A program made the position numbers and the translations under genes. 64,000 nt of DNA. Source: Marinospirillum perlucidum. GTDB taxonomy: Bacteria; Pseudomonadota; Gammaproteobacteria; Pseudomonadales; Halomonadaceae. The notes beneath the pieces are model-generated. The model ran no database searches and was not told the DNA's origin. It saw nothing but the letters and a program-made list of their open reading frames with translations. Of this stretch, positions 1 through 8,493 are shown piece after piece. Numbering within the stretch: the stretch's first letter is position 1; each line of letters opens with the position of its first letter. The DNA lies in the NCBI RefSeq assembly GCF_003336805.1, contig NZ_QFWJ01000008.1, positions 1 through 64,000 of the forward strand. Direction: 5' to 3'.

Positions 1-2
1 TC

Positions 3-110
3 CTGGGTGTAGTGGTGGCCTGTTTATGCAGTTTGATGTTCATGAATACGCTCCTGAATGATCTGCTGAAGGAGACCCTTTGCAGCAAGCAAAGGATAAC
101 TCCTCAATGA
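3..110 (+). CDS. C-terminal end of a possible membrane protein (5' truncated)
   Basis: An open frame enters from the left edge and stops with TGA at 108-110. Its 35 visible residues begin with a hydrophobic stretch (LGVVVACLCSLMFM) followed by a polar, charged tail, which would suit the last membrane helix of a protein starting outside the window. The piece is too short to name. It could also be chance reading of non-coding DNA; nothing else in 1-229 is recognisable. Confidence 0.3.
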   Translation: MGVVVACLCSLMFMNTLLNDLLKETLCSKQRITPQ

Positions 111-229
111 GATTTGATCATCCGGAATCTGACATATAGCTACTTAGTGGTGATGCTGGTGACTTCTTTCAACCGGTCTTGCAAAGAAATCCGGGGTGTT
201 TCAGGCTGGTTTTAAAAAGGAGACCCTGC

Positions 230-853
230 ATGCGCTGGATGAAAATATTTTGCCTGCTGTCACCGACCTGGTTGCTGGCTGATCGTTTTAAAAAAGGCTG
301 TGACCGGACTCGGGTTATTAAAACCCTGAATTCAGTTTATTTGTCGATTGCTGTTGCTTCCATGGTCCTGGTGCTGGCTTTTCAGGCTTGGGGGGCTTGG
401 CAGCCTTGGGTTCGCTTGCATCAGGCATTACCACTGATTGTCGTCTTCCTTTGGGGGTATTTTCTTTTGTCCCGCTGCAATGAGATCTTCTGGGCTTTTT
501 TGATGGATGCTTTTGACAAGCTGGATGCCGCCCAGAAAAGCAGTAGTTGGTTGACTCCACGGCAAAGGGTGGCCTTGTCCTTGAAAAGCTATCTGGAGCT
601 GGTCATCAATTTTGCCCTGATTTATTCCCTCTTTCCTGCTCAGGCGGCCTTTTGGGAAACCCGGCCACCCGGCAGTCTGTTAGAGAGCCTCTATTTCAGC
701 GGTGTCACCATTACCACCCTGGGTTACGGGGACCTGGCACCGGCTCACTGGGCCCTGCAACTCTTGACTGTTTACGAGGTTTTTTGCGGGTTTATCCTGC
801 TGGTGGTTTGCTTTACGGTTTATAGTAATCTTAATCGCCGCACTGCCATCTAG
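230..853 (+). CDS. Two-pore-helix type potassium channel protein (Ion_trans_2)
   Basis: A 207-residue inner-membrane protein. Hydrophobic segments lie at about 37-54, 66-83, 120-138 and 178-198. Between the last two sits the potassium selectivity filter TTLGYGD (162-168), which gives K+ selectivity in this family; the pore loop is followed by a final helix and a very short tail. No RCK or cyclic-nucleotide domain follows, so gating is not evident. The ATG at 230 is preferred over an in-frame start at 179 because AAAAAGGAG ends 7 bases before it. The next gene downstream is another small membrane protein on the same strand, 100 bases away. Family assignment is from the filter motif; physiological role is unknown. 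Confidence 0.8.
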   Translation: MRWMKIFCLLSPTWLLADRFKKGCDRTRVIKTLNSVYLSIAVASMVLVLAFQAWGAWQPWVRLHQALPLIVVFLWGYFLLSRCNEIFWAFLMDAFDKLDAAQKSSSWLTPRQRVALSLKSYLELVINFALIYSLFPAQAAFWETRPPGSLLESLYFSGVTITTLGYGDLAPAHWALQLLTVYEVFCGFILLVVCFTVYSNLNRRTAI

Positions 854-952
854 GGTTGCGGTATTACCCTTTGATAAAGGTAACTCCAGGGAACAGGAAG
901 GCCTCCAGGGAGTCCTAACCAGCTGAATAGCAGAATATTTCAGGAGCCAGTC

Positions 953-1330
953 ATGCAGAACGAACCTCATTCACCCTCTAAGACCACGGATGAGCTGCCC
1001 ACATCGGGCGGTTATTCCATGAAAACCATCACCCTGGCGGTCTATGCATTGCAAGCAGCCTCTTTTCTGGTGGGCTTTACTTTTGTTGTGGCCGTGATTA
1101 TCAACTATGTAAAGGCTTCCGAAGTTAGGGGAACCTGGCTGGAAACCCATTTTCGTTGGCAGATTAGAACCTTCTGGTTCTCGCTACTTTGGGTACTGGT
1201 CGGGATCGTCCTGAGTTTTGTTTTGATCGGTTATCTGGTTTTTCTGGTCAACACCATCTGGGTGATCTATCGCATCGTCAAGGGCTGGTTAAGATTGACT
1301 GAAAATAAGCCCATGTATGTTGAATTTTAA
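953..1330 (+). CDS. DUF4870-type small membrane protein
   Basis: A 125-residue protein with a polar N-terminal 25 residues and three likely membrane helices (about 28-50, 66-90 and 90-108 after a conserved-looking TWLETHFRWQIRTFW segment). That segment and the overall size match the DUF4870 family of uncharacterised membrane proteins as I know it from Pseudomonas. AGGAG at 941-945 sits 7 bases before the ATG, which supports this start over the internal ATG at 1019. No function is assigned to the family. Confidence 0.75.
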   Translation: MQNEPHSPSKTTDELPTSGGYSMKTITLAVYALQAASFLVGFTFVVAVIINYVKASEVRGTWLETHFRWQIRTFWFSLLWVLVGIVLSFVLIGYLVFLVNTIWVIYRIVKGWLRLTENKPMYVEF

Positions 1331-1381
1331 TAGAAGGCTTAGTGGCTGTTTCTAAACAGCTGCAAAGTCAGGGGAGGTCGC

Positions 1382-1918
1382 GTGCCCGAGTCGGTTCTTG
1401 AATTCTGGTTTGATCAGTTGGAGCCCAGTCAGTGGTGGAAGGTGGATCACGACCTGGATCAGCAGTTGCGTGAGCGTTTTCTTCCGCTTCTTCGGGCTGC
1501 TGCTGCCGGTGAGTTGGCCGCCTGGCGAGGTGATTCGCGCGGGCGGCTGGCCGAGATTCTCTTGCTGGACCAGTTTTCCCGCAATATTTTTCGTAATACG
1601 CCCCGCGCTTTTAGCCAGGATGCTTTGGCCCTGGTTTTATCCCAGGAGGCGATTGCAGCCAATGCGCTTAAACACTTGTCGCAAGAAGAACGTAATTTTT
1701 TATTGATGCCCTGGATGCACAGTGAATCCGCGAAAATTCACCAGCAGGCTGAAATCCTGTTTCGGGATTATGCCTCCGAACATTCCTATGAATTTGAATT
1801 AAAGCACAAGGTCATTATCGACCGCTTTGGGCGCTATCCGCACCGCAATGCGATTCTTGGGCGTGAATCCACTCCCGAGGAAGTAGAGTTTCTGAAGCAA
1901 CCCGGCTCTTCTTTTTAA
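1382..1918 (+). CDS. DUF924 family protein
   Basis: A 178-residue soluble protein starting at GTG 1382, with GGGGAGG 10 bases upstream. The opening VLEFWFDQ, the segment LLLDQFSRNIFRNTPRAF and the helical, acidic middle are hallmarks of DUF924 (COG3803), an all-helical TPR-like fold of unknown function, widespread in proteobacteria. The stop codon overlaps the left end of the palindromic repeat at 1917-1994, so transcripts of this gene would end in a long hairpin. No partner gene is evident. Confidence 0.85.
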   Translation: MPESVLEFWFDQLEPSQWWKVDHDLDQQLRERFLPLLRAAAAGELAAWRGDSRGRLAEILLLDQFSRNIFRNTPRAFSQDALALVLSQEAIAANALKHLSQEERNFLLMPWMHSESAKIHQQAEILFRDYASEHSYEFELKHKVIIDRFGRYPHRNAILGRESTPEEVEFLKQPGSSF

Positions 1919-1994
1919 GGAGCCTCTAATTAACCGCTGCGCTGCGCCCCATATGGATGTGGGTCGCAGCGCAATAGTTAATCAGAGGTTTCTT
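1917..1994. repeat. Dispersed palindromic element, copy 1 (MITE-like)
   Basis: A 78-bp inverted repeat. The left end AAGGAGCCTCTAATTAAC (1917-1934) pairs imperfectly with GTTAATCAGAGGTTTCTT (1977-1994), and the arms continue inward (GCGCTGCG against CGCAGCGC), leaving a loop of about 12 bases. The same two ends, in the opposite orientation, bound a 144-bp element at 44197-44340. It starts inside the stop codon of the DUF924 gene and lies between that gene and the convergent diguanylate cyclase, so it may also act as a transcription end. No transposase is present. Confidence 0.65.
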
Positions 1995-2022
1995 GGTTAC
2001 CAAGAGGGATGGCCGCAAATGA

Positions 2023-3642
2023 TTATTCCTTTGCAACTACCTGGTTGCGCCCGTTTTCTTTGGCTTGATATAGCGCTTGGTCGCAGCGTGTAATGAGCTG
2101 GCTGGCGTCTTCTTCCAGTTGGTGACTAACAACACCGAAGCTGGCTGTCACCTTACCTACGCCGGGAAAGTCGGTTGTGTTCAGGCAGTGATGAATTTTT
2201 TCGGCCATTTTACAGGCCTGATCCAGGCGGGTGTTGGCGCAGACCAGTAAAAATTCCTCTCCACCCCAACGGCCGGGGCAGTCGGTTTCACGCAGATTGC
2301 TGCGTAGAAGCTGGGCCAGGGTAATAAGCACCTGATCCCCTGCTGGGTGACCATAGGTGTCGTTGATGGTTTTGAAATGATCGATATCCAGAAGTAAAAG
2401 GGACAGAGGCTGGCCGTGTTTTTGATGCTGCTGGATACCTTCCTCAATATTTTTACTGATAGCGTTGCGATTGTAGAGGCCCGTTAAAGGGTCTGTAATG
2501 GATATTTTATGCAGATGTAGGTTTTTTTGACGAAGTTCTAGGGTTTTACGTTCTACTTCTTTCTCCAAGTGCTGCAGGGATAAGCGTAATCCAAGAAACA
2601 GAAGCAGTTCGATAAAGAGAAAGCCCAGGAGCCCCAAAAGGATATTGAATCTTAAAGTTGATTCAAGTGCTCGAACATCAGCAGTAATGTCCCTCCAGAA
2701 GATGACGCTGCCTGCCGGTCCTAACTGGCTGCTTTGGGAGGCCTGATAATCATAGAGAGGTATGCGGGTTACCGCATAGTGGGTTTCCCCACTTTCTAGT
2801 GTCCGGGTACCTGAGGTGAAGAAAGCAAGTTCTTTTTCTTGCATTAGCATGATCAGTTCAGGGAAGAAATCACTTGATTTGGACTCTATCCCGCATTGGC
2901 AGCTGAGAAGATCACTGCCAAAGCGTTCTTCAACATAATCCGGCCACATTTTTTCCGTGATATGGGTAGGGGTCAGGATCACGCCACCATGAATCTGGTA
3001 CTGTTGCTGGAAAAGCTTGATTATTTCTTCAAAGGAGGTGCCAACCTCTAGAGCTCCCAGATGTCGAGGTCCTTCAGGTGAGGTTTCTGGGGCAAAAACG
3101 GGCACTACACCTCTTAAACCTGAATAGACTCTTCCTGTTTCAAAGCCGGTTCTTGGGGTTTGATCCTGATTAGTGGCCACAATAATATGGCGCAGGTTGT
3201 CCATGTTGTCGCCAAATTTTTCCGGCTTGTGTACTCGAAGGAAGCTGGTAGAGCCTGGAGGTAGGTGAAAGTGCAGCTGTCTGGCATCGAAGGTTTTCTG
3301 CACTTCTTGCCAGCTGCTTTGAACTTCGGCTAATAATTGTTGCCGCAGCTCGGCGGCACGGGGGCCGCCTGGACCACCGCCTTCCTCTTCTACAGCTCTT
3401 GTTGCCTGCTCAAAAAGTAGTTGAACCTGCTCATCTCTAGAAATATAGGTGGCTACAAATAAAAGGTTGTCTAGGGTTTGTGCTTTGGTTGCTTCATAGT
3501 CTCGGTGCAGGTTTTCGCCTTCTTCTTGGATAACGTGTTGAAAGCTTTCTTCTGCCCGTTGGTTGTTATAAACAACAAAAGTAATGTCCAGCAAAGCGAG
3601 GAAGAGGCTAGCAGTCAAAAAAAGAAGGTTTTTGGGAGACAT
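2023..3642 (-). CDS. Membrane diguanylate cyclase with double-Cache periplasmic sensor
   Basis: Makes cyclic-di-GMP from two GTP. The 539-residue protein has a membrane helix at about 5-25, a periplasmic part to about 325 that contains the FLRVHKPEKFGD segment typical of dCache_3-type sensors, a second helix at about 332-354, a short coiled coil and a GGDEF domain from about 380. The active site is GGEEF (460-464), with an RETD product-inhibition site five residues before it, so catalysis and feedback both look intact. C249 and C251 in the sensor are close together. An upstream in-frame start at 3690 would add 16 residues; 3642 is chosen because the membrane helix follows directly and CAGG lies at a usable distance, but this is uncertain. 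Confidence 0.88.
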   Translation of the reverse strand: MSPKNLLFLTASLFLALLDITFVVYNNQRAEESFQHVIQEEGENLHRDYEATKAQTLDNLLFVATYISRDEQVQLLFEQATRAVEEEGGGPGGPRAAELRQQLLAEVQSSWQEVQKTFDARQLHFHLPPGSTSFLRVHKPEKFGDNMDNLRHIIVATNQDQTPRTGFETGRVYSGLRGVVPVFAPETSPEGPRHLGALEVGTSFEEIIKLFQQQYQIHGGVILTPTHITEKMWPDYVEERFGSDLLSCQCGIESKSSDFFPELIMLMQEKELAFFTSGTRTLESGETHYAVTRIPLYDYQASQSSQLGPAGSVIFWRDITADVRALESTLRFNILLGLLGFLFIELLLFLGLRLSLQHLEKEVERKTLELRQKNLHLHKISITDPLTGLYNRNAISKNIEEGIQQHQKHGQPLSLLLLDIDHFKTINDTYGHPAGDQVLITLAQLLRSNLRETDCPGRWGGEEFLLVCANTRLDQACKMAEKIHHCLNTTDFPGVGKVTASFGVVSHQLEEDASQLITRCDQALYQAKENGRNQVVAKE

Positions 3643-3777
3643 CAAATAACCTGAAGTAAGAAAGCTCAATGCTGGGTGAACGCCGTTCAATCAGCTTGCT
3701 TGGCCGGTCTTGTAAAGTCAAGTAACTGAAGCGACGGGTTTTTTGTTCACCAGTGGGGCTTAAGAGTAGGAGGGTTA

Positions 3778-4653
3778 ATGCCTGGGAATCTCAATGAACT
3801 TATTGCTGCCTTCCTTAAAAGGGATACTTGCGAGGGCCGATGGCATAGTTTATCCGGCGGCTGTGTTGATGAAACCGGTTATTGGCAGTTTCGGGATGGG
3901 CGGCGGATTTTTATTAAATTAGGACGCAAGGGGCAGGCAAAAAGATTTGCTGCCGAGGCGCGGGGCTTGCAGCTGCTGGCCGAGGCGAAGGGTCCACGTG
4001 TCCCTGAGGTCCTGGGGCAGCTAGTGAAAGGCGATCAGGCCTGCCTGATTTTGGAATATCTTGATTTGCAGCCTCTTCAGAACCCGGTGGAATTGGGGTA
4101 TTCCCTTGCTCAACTGCACATAAAGAGTGGCAATTCCTTTGGTTGGCCCGAAGACAACTGGATCGGCTCCAGCCCACAAAAGAATCGCTGGCGAACGGAC
4201 TGGGTTGATTTCTGGAGAGAAGAGCGCCTGGGTTACCAGCTTCAACTGGCCCGGGAAAACGGAGCTCCTGGTCAGCTGTTGGCTGCCGTGGAAGAACTGC
4301 AGCAAGGCCTGGATGCCTTTTTCACCCAGTATCAACCGCGTCCTTCATTAGTGCATGGTGATTTGTGGAGTGGAAACTGGGCCAGTGATCCTCAGGGGCG
4401 GAGCGTTATCTATGATCCCGCAGCCTATTACGGTGATCGTGAAGTGGATCTGGCTATGACGGAACTCTTTGGCGGACCTGGCCCCGATTTTTATGCCGCT
4501 TATCAGGAAGTCTGGCCTTTGGACCCAGGCTATTCGGTACGCAAGCAGTTATATAATCTCTATCACCTGCTCAATCATTTTAATATGTTTGGTAGTGGTT
4601 ACGTGGGCCAGGCAAAGGGTACAGCGCTTTCTCTACTTGCAGAAATTCGTTAG
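3778..4653 (+). CDS. Fructosamine kinase family protein
   Basis: A 291-residue soluble kinase of the fructosamine/ketosamine-3-kinase family (COG3001), which phosphorylates sugar-protein adducts at the 3' position so that they break down. The N-terminal SLSGGCVDET and IFIKLG segments bind ATP; the catalytic loop LVHGDLWSGNW and the following DPAAYYGDREVDLAM motif are characteristic of the family and appear complete. The ATG follows AGGAGGG with a short gap. It stands alone on the plus strand and its 3' end is 14 bases from the convergent SIS gene. The bacterial substrate is not known. Confidence 0.9.
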   Translation: MPGNLNELIAAFLKRDTCEGRWHSLSGGCVDETGYWQFRDGRRIFIKLGRKGQAKRFAAEARGLQLLAEAKGPRVPEVLGQLVKGDQACLILEYLDLQPLQNPVELGYSLAQLHIKSGNSFGWPEDNWIGSSPQKNRWRTDWVDFWREERLGYQLQLARENGAPGQLLAAVEELQQGLDAFFTQYQPRPSLVHGDLWSGNWASDPQGRSVIYDPAAYYGDREVDLAMTELFGGPGPDFYAAYQEVWPLDPGYSVRKQLYNLYHLLNHFNMFGSGYVGQAKGTALSLLAEIR

Positions 4654-4667
4654 TTGGGGGCGGAGTG

Positions 4668-5171
4668 TCAGGCTTGATCGGCTGAAGTCTTGAGCTCTCT
4701 GGCCTGATTGAAGGCCCTGGCGAGAAGATAGCCCAGAGTGCCCAGGGTGGCTGGTGAAGTGGCCGTCAAGTGACTGTGAGCAACCTTGGCGGCAGGTGAT
4801 TCAGGGTCGCTGGTAATGGCTGCCAGCTTACAACGCTGCTCATGAACAAACCGGAGTAGGTGCTGATGGGTATCACTGTCTCCTTCCAGTGACAGCAATA
4901 GCAGTGTGTCTTCAGGGAAAACCAGCTCGACATCGGGCGCAAAGGTTTCATCGTTGTAGACAAAAATACAGGGCGTATCTGCCTGTGTCAGGGCGGAAAA
5001 GGTTTTGCGGCCGGCTTCACGATTTTGATCCTGAGCACAAATCACGATGCGCCCACGGCATTGCATCAGGGTAGCCAGGAAGTCTTCCATGTCCTGGTTT
5101 ACTTGGCCAGCAATCTGGGACAAGGCTTCCTGCTCTGCTGCTAATTCTTTTTTGATTAAATCAAGATGCAT
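4668..5171 (-). CDS. Stand-alone SIS (sugar isomerase) domain protein
   Basis: A 167-residue soluble protein consisting essentially of one SIS fold: a helical start (1-35), then GRIVICAQDQNREAGRKTFSAL, PCIFVYNDE and a TLLLLSLEGDSDTHQHLLRFV segment corresponding to the family's sugar-phosphate-binding strand-turn-helix units, then KLAAITSDPESPAAKVA. SIS domains bind or isomerise phosphosugars, alone or as regulators. It lacks the CBS domains of KdsD and the HTH of RpiR, so the role is open. A 7-bp inverted repeat (5201-5220) lies 30-49 bases upstream of its start. Confidence 0.65.
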   Translation of the reverse strand: MHLDLIKKELAAEQEALSQIAGQVNQDMEDFLATLMQCRGRIVICAQDQNREAGRKTFSALTQADTPCIFVYNDETFAPDVELVFPEDTLLLLSLEGDSDTHQHLLRFVHEQRCKLAAITSDPESPAAKVAHSHLTATSPATLGTLGYLLARAFNQARELKTSADQA

Positions 5172-5200
5172 ATGCCGTTACAGAATGTAAGTTTATTTAT

Positions 5201-5220
5201 TTGAATTCATCCTAATTCAA
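5201..5220. promoter_or_regulatory. Short inverted repeat upstream of the SIS gene
   Basis: TTGAATT and AATTCAA form a perfect 7-bp inverted repeat with a 6-base loop, 30-49 bases upstream of the SIS gene start on the minus strand and about 110 bases before fadM. The position would fit an operator, but an AT-rich palindrome of this size can arise by chance. Confidence 0.3.
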
Positions 5221-5326
5221 GGGACATGGCATAGCAAGCACATAGCAGCAGCAAATACAAACAAGCGTATGAATCTGGGTGCAAGTGTTTTAGACTGGCA
5301 GGCGTTTTTATTTGAGAGGATGCTCT

Positions 5327-5740
5327 ATGTTGACCCGAACCCCCATTAAAATTCGTGGCTATCACCTGGATCTTTACGGCCATGTTAACAATGCCCGCTA
5401 TCTGGAGTTTCTGGAGGAAGCTCGCTGGGACTTTCTCGAACAGCAGGTGGATGTTTCCTCTTTCACCGGTTCTGGCCTGGGCCTGGCGGTCGTGAATATT
5501 AATATCAACTATCGCCGCGGGGCTTATGTGAATGAGGAAATCGAAATCCTCACTTCCCTGGCTCGCCTGGGTAACAAAAGTGCGGTCATGCACCAGGATG
5601 TGGTCCTGAAGGGAACAGAAACCCTGGTGGCTGATGCCGATGTCACTTTTGTCGTGACTGATCAGAAAGCCCAGAAAGCGGTGCCGCTGGAGGGTGAGCT
5701 GAGAGAAGTTCTGGAACAATGGCAAAAAAAGGATGCCTGA
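5327..5740 (+). CDS. fadM: Long-chain acyl-CoA thioesterase FadM
   Basis: A 137-residue hot-dog-fold thioesterase that hydrolyses acyl-CoA esters. Its sequence closely follows E. coli FadM as I recall it: IKIRGYHLDLYGHVNNARYL, FLEEARWDFL, VVNININYRR, and the ending LEGELREVLEQ. The Asp of LDLYGHVNN is the expected catalytic residue. The ATG at 5327 has GAGAGGA six bases upstream, so it is chosen over a TTG at 5312. In E. coli FadM serves oleate beta-oxidation and is under FadR; no FadR-type site was recognised here. It lies 55 bases before cmk. Confidence 0.9.
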   Translation: MLTRTPIKIRGYHLDLYGHVNNARYLEFLEEARWDFLEQQVDVSSFTGSGLGLAVVNININYRRGAYVNEEIEILTSLARLGNKSAVMHQDVVLKGTETLVADADVTFVVTDQKAQKAVPLEGELREVLEQWQKKDA

Positions 5741-5794
5741 TGCTTTTGCAGATAAAAGGCGTATAATGCCGCTGCAAAACTTGAGGGAGTTGTT

Positions 5795-6502
5795 ATGGTT
5801 GCTGAAAACACCGTGCCGGTGATCACTCTGGATGGCCCCGGAGGAGCGGGCAAGGGAACCGTTAGCATGCTGTTGGCCAAGCAGTTGGGCTGGCATCTTC
5901 TGGATTCAGGGGCGCTTTACCGCCTGGTGGGCCTGGCGGCCGATAACCATGGCGTCGAACTGGATAATGAAGCGTCTCTGGCAGTTCTGGCCGAGCATCT
6001 TGATGTGCAGTTTCTGGTCTCCAAAGAGGAGCTGGTCCAGGTAGTGCTCGAAGGCGAGGATGTTAGTCAGGAATTAAGAACTGAGCGGGTAGGTGGTCTG
6101 GCCTCCCAGGTGGCTGCCTTGCCCAGTGTTCGCGAAGCGCTCCTGGCCCGTCAGCGCGCCTTCCAGGATACGCCAGGACTGGTCTGTGATGGGCGCGATA
6201 TGGGAACGGTGGTTTTTCCTGAGGCACCCCTGAAAATCTATCTGACGGCCAGTGCCGATGAACGGGCACGTAGACGTCAGGAACAGTTGCGTGACAAGGG
6301 CGTAACTGCTAGTCTATTGGACCTTAAAAAAGACATTCTGGAGCGTGATGCGCGTGACATGAACCGCAAGACAGCCCCGCTGCGGCCTGCAGAGGATGCT
6401 GTTGAAGTGGATACCACGTCGCTAAGCATTGCAGAAGTCGTCGACTTAATTCTTGCTGAAGCAAAAAGCCGAGGCTTGATATCTCAGGCATCCTCCGCCT
6501 GA
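5795..6502 (+). CDS. cmk: Cytidylate kinase
   Basis: Phosphorylates CMP and dCMP with ATP, feeding RNA, DNA and phospholipid precursors. The 235-residue protein has the P-loop GPGGAGKGT near the N-terminus, the LLDSGALYR segment that binds CMP, the [21 protein letters not shown] block and the [16 protein letters not shown] lid region, all standard for bacterial Cmk of the long type. GAGGGAG precedes the ATG. A TATAAT at 5762-5767 could be its own -10 box, without a clear -35. The cmk-rpsA order is widely conserved in proteobacteria and is kept here. Confidence 0.97.
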   Translation: MVAENTVPVITLDGPGGAGKGTVSMLLAKQLGWHLLDSGALYRLVGLAADNHGVELDNEASLAVLAEHLDVQFLVSKEELVQVVLEGEDVSQELRTERVGGLASQVAALPSVREALLARQRAFQDTPGLVCDGRDMGTVVFPEAPLKIYLTASADERARRRQEQLRDKGVTASLLDLKKDILERDARDMNRKTAPLRPAEDAVEVDTTSLSIAEVVDLILAEAKSRGLISQASSA

Positions 6503-6698
6503 GATGCTTTTCAAGTCGAGCAGTACGGAGGTCATTCAGAGTAGCGTCACAGTTTGCTGAGATCCCCTTTGAAAATCTCATCAGGCTTAACCAGCGTTAA
6601 CGCCTCTGAATGGAAAAGACCAGGCCCGCGTTTGTTGGTGGCGCGGAGGGCGGCAAATCAGCCGCATTTTTTGACATAAAACTTGAGTAGACAATTTC
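6503..6698 (+). promoter_or_regulatory. rpsA leader with terminator-like hairpin
   Basis: The 196 bases between cmk and rpsA contain no gene. Near the end, GCGGC (6650-6654) pairs with GCCGC (6661-6665) across a 6-base loop and is followed directly by ATTTTTT, which resembles an intrinsic terminator ending 27 bases before the rpsA start. The rpsA start has no strong Shine-Dalgarno, only GAG within CTTGAGTAGACAATTTC. S1 genes of enterobacteria are known to rely on leader hairpins rather than a good Shine-Dalgarno and to be repressed by S1 itself; a similar arrangement here is inference. Confidence 0.5.
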
Positions 6699-8375
6699 AT
6701 GACCGAATCCTTTGCCGAACTATTTGAAGAAAGCTTGCAAGAAGTCAACATGGAAGCTGGCTCCATCATTACCGCCACCGTTGTGGATATTGATGGTGAC
6801 TGGGTTACCGTTAACGCCGGACTCAAGTCCGAAGGCGTTATCTCCCTCAGCCAGTTCGAGAATGCTGACGAACTGAAAGAAGGCGACCAGGTGGTTGTAG
6901 CCCTGGAGTCTGTGGAAGATGGCTTTGGTGAAACCCGTCTGTCCCGCGAAAAAGCCCGCCGCGCTGAGTCCTGGATTGAACTGGAAGCGGCTTTCGACAA
7001 GAACGAAATCGTCAAGGGTATTATCAATGGCAAGGTCAAGGGTGGCTTTACTGTTGATGTTAACTCCATCCGTGCCTTTCTGCCTGGCTCTCTGGTTGAC
7101 GTGCGCCCTGTTCGCGACACCGCTCACCTGGAAAACAAAGAGCTGGACTTCAAAGTTATCAAGCTGGATGCCAAGCGCAACAACGTGGTTGTATCCCGCC
7201 GCGCTGTACTGGAAGCAGAAAACTCTGCCGAGCGTGAAGAACTGCTGGCCAACCTGGCCGAAGGTCAGGAAATCCAGGGTATTGTTAAGAACCTGACTGA
7301 TTACGGTGCCTTCGTTGATCTGGGCGGCGTTGACGGTCTGCTGCACATTACCGACATGGCCTGGAAGCGTATCAAGCATCCTTCCGAGATTGTTGCTGTG
7401 GGCGACGAGATTACCGTTAAGGTACTCAAGTTCGACCGCGAGCGTAACCGTGTTTCCCTGGGCCTCAAGCAGCTGGGCGAAGATCCTTGGATCAACATCA
7501 AGTCTCGCTACCCAGAAAACTCAATCATCAAGGCACGCGTTACCAACCTGACTGACTACGGCTGCTTTGCTGAGCTGGAAGAAGGCGTTGAAGGTCTGGT
7601 ACACGTTTCTGAAATGGACTGGACTAACAAGAACGTTAATCCTAAGTCTGTTGTTAGCCTGGGCGACGAAATTGATGTCATGATTCTGGACATCGACGAA
7701 GAGCGTCGTCGTATTTCTCTGGGTATCAAACAGTGCCGTCCCAACCCTTGGGAAGAGTTCTCCAGCCAGTACAACAAAGGCGACAAGATCTCTGGTGCCA
7801 TCAAGTCCATCACCGACTTTGGTATCTTCGTTGGCCTGGACGGCGGCATCGACGGTCTGGTTCACCTGTCCGACATCTCCTGGAACGAAGCGGGCGAAGA
7901 AGCTGTTCGCAAGTTCAAGAAGGGTGAAGAAGTTGAAACCATCATCCTGTCGATCGATCCAGAGCGTGAGCGCATCTCCCTGGGCATCAAGCAGCTGGAA
8001 AGCGATCCTTTCAACGAGTTCCTGGCACTGAACGACAAGGGCTCCATTGTTAAGGGTCAGGTCGTTTCCGTTGAGCCTAAGGAAGCTGTTGTTGCTCTGA
8101 ACGAAGAAGTTCAGGGTATCCTCAAAGCCTCCGAAATCAGTGCCGAGCGTGTTGAAGATGCACGTAACGAACTGAAAGAAGGCGATGAAGTTGAAGCTCG
8201 CATCGTTAATGTTGATCGTAAGAACCGTGTGATCAACCTGTCCATCAAAGCTAAGGACAAGGTTGAAACCGAACAGGCCATGGCTGCTCAGCGTGAAGCT
8301 CAGCAGACTGAAGGTCAGTCCGGTCCTACCACTATCGGTGACCTGATCAAGCAGCAAATGGAAAACCAGAACTAA
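6699..8375 (+). CDS. rpsA: 30S ribosomal protein S1
   Basis: A 558-residue RNA-binding protein that helps 30S subunits capture mRNA. Six S1 domains can be followed by the repeated pattern G..V.G.V.....YG.FV.L....GL.H.S: for example [38 protein letters not shown] and [20 protein letters not shown], plus the recurring RISLGIKQ ends. The first two domains, which bind the ribosome, are the more divergent. Length is normal for a gammaproteobacterium. Codon use is strongly biased, as expected for high expression. A strong terminator follows at 8402, and ihfB, often the next gene, is absent. Confidence 0.98.
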   Translation: MTESFAELFEESLQEVNMEAGSIITATVVDIDGDWVTVNAGLKSEGVISLSQFENADELKEGDQVVVALESVEDGFGETRLSREKARRAESWIELEAAFDKNEIVKGIINGKVKGGFTVDVNSIRAFLPGSLVDVRPVRDTAHLENKELDFKVIKLDAKRNNVVVSRRAVLEAENSAEREELLANLAEGQEIQGIVKNLTDYGAFVDLGGVDGLLHITDMAWKRIKHPSEIVAVGDEITVKVLKFDRERNRVSLGLKQLGEDPWINIKSRYPENSIIKARVTNLTDYGCFAELEEGVEGLVHVSEMDWTNKNVNPKSVVSLGDEIDVMILDIDEERRRISLGIKQCRPNPWEEFSSQYNKGDKISGAIKSITDFGIFVGLDGGIDGLVHLSDISWNEAGEEAVRKFKKGEEVETIILSIDPERERISLGIKQLESDPFNEFLALNDKGSIVKGQVVSVEPKEAVVALNEEVQGILKASEISAERVEDARNELKEGDEVEARIVNVDRKNRVINLSIKAKDKVETEQAMAAQREAQQTEGQSGPTTIGDLIKQQMENQN

Positions 8376-8401
8376 GTTATTAAGTTCCCGGTTTGTCCAA
8401 G

Positions 8402-8432
8402 AAACCGCCACCTTCGGGTGGCGGTTTTTTTT
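8402..8432 (+). terminator. Intrinsic terminator of rpsA
   Basis: An 11-bp perfect stem (AAACCGCCACC with GGTGGCGGTTT) closed by a TTCG tetraloop and followed by a run of T to 8432. It lies 27 bases after the rpsA stop codon. Confidence 0.93.
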
Positions 8433-8493
8433 CGTCTTCACTAGGCTTGCAAGCGAAGAGTTACTCCTTTCCCGCCAATTGAAGGATGTAAAA

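Noticed and set aside
6671-6676. Perfect TTGACA upstream of rpsA as a -35 box
   Set aside because: The matching -10 would fall at or inside the start codon, so no leader could be transcribed; it is read here as part of the leader.
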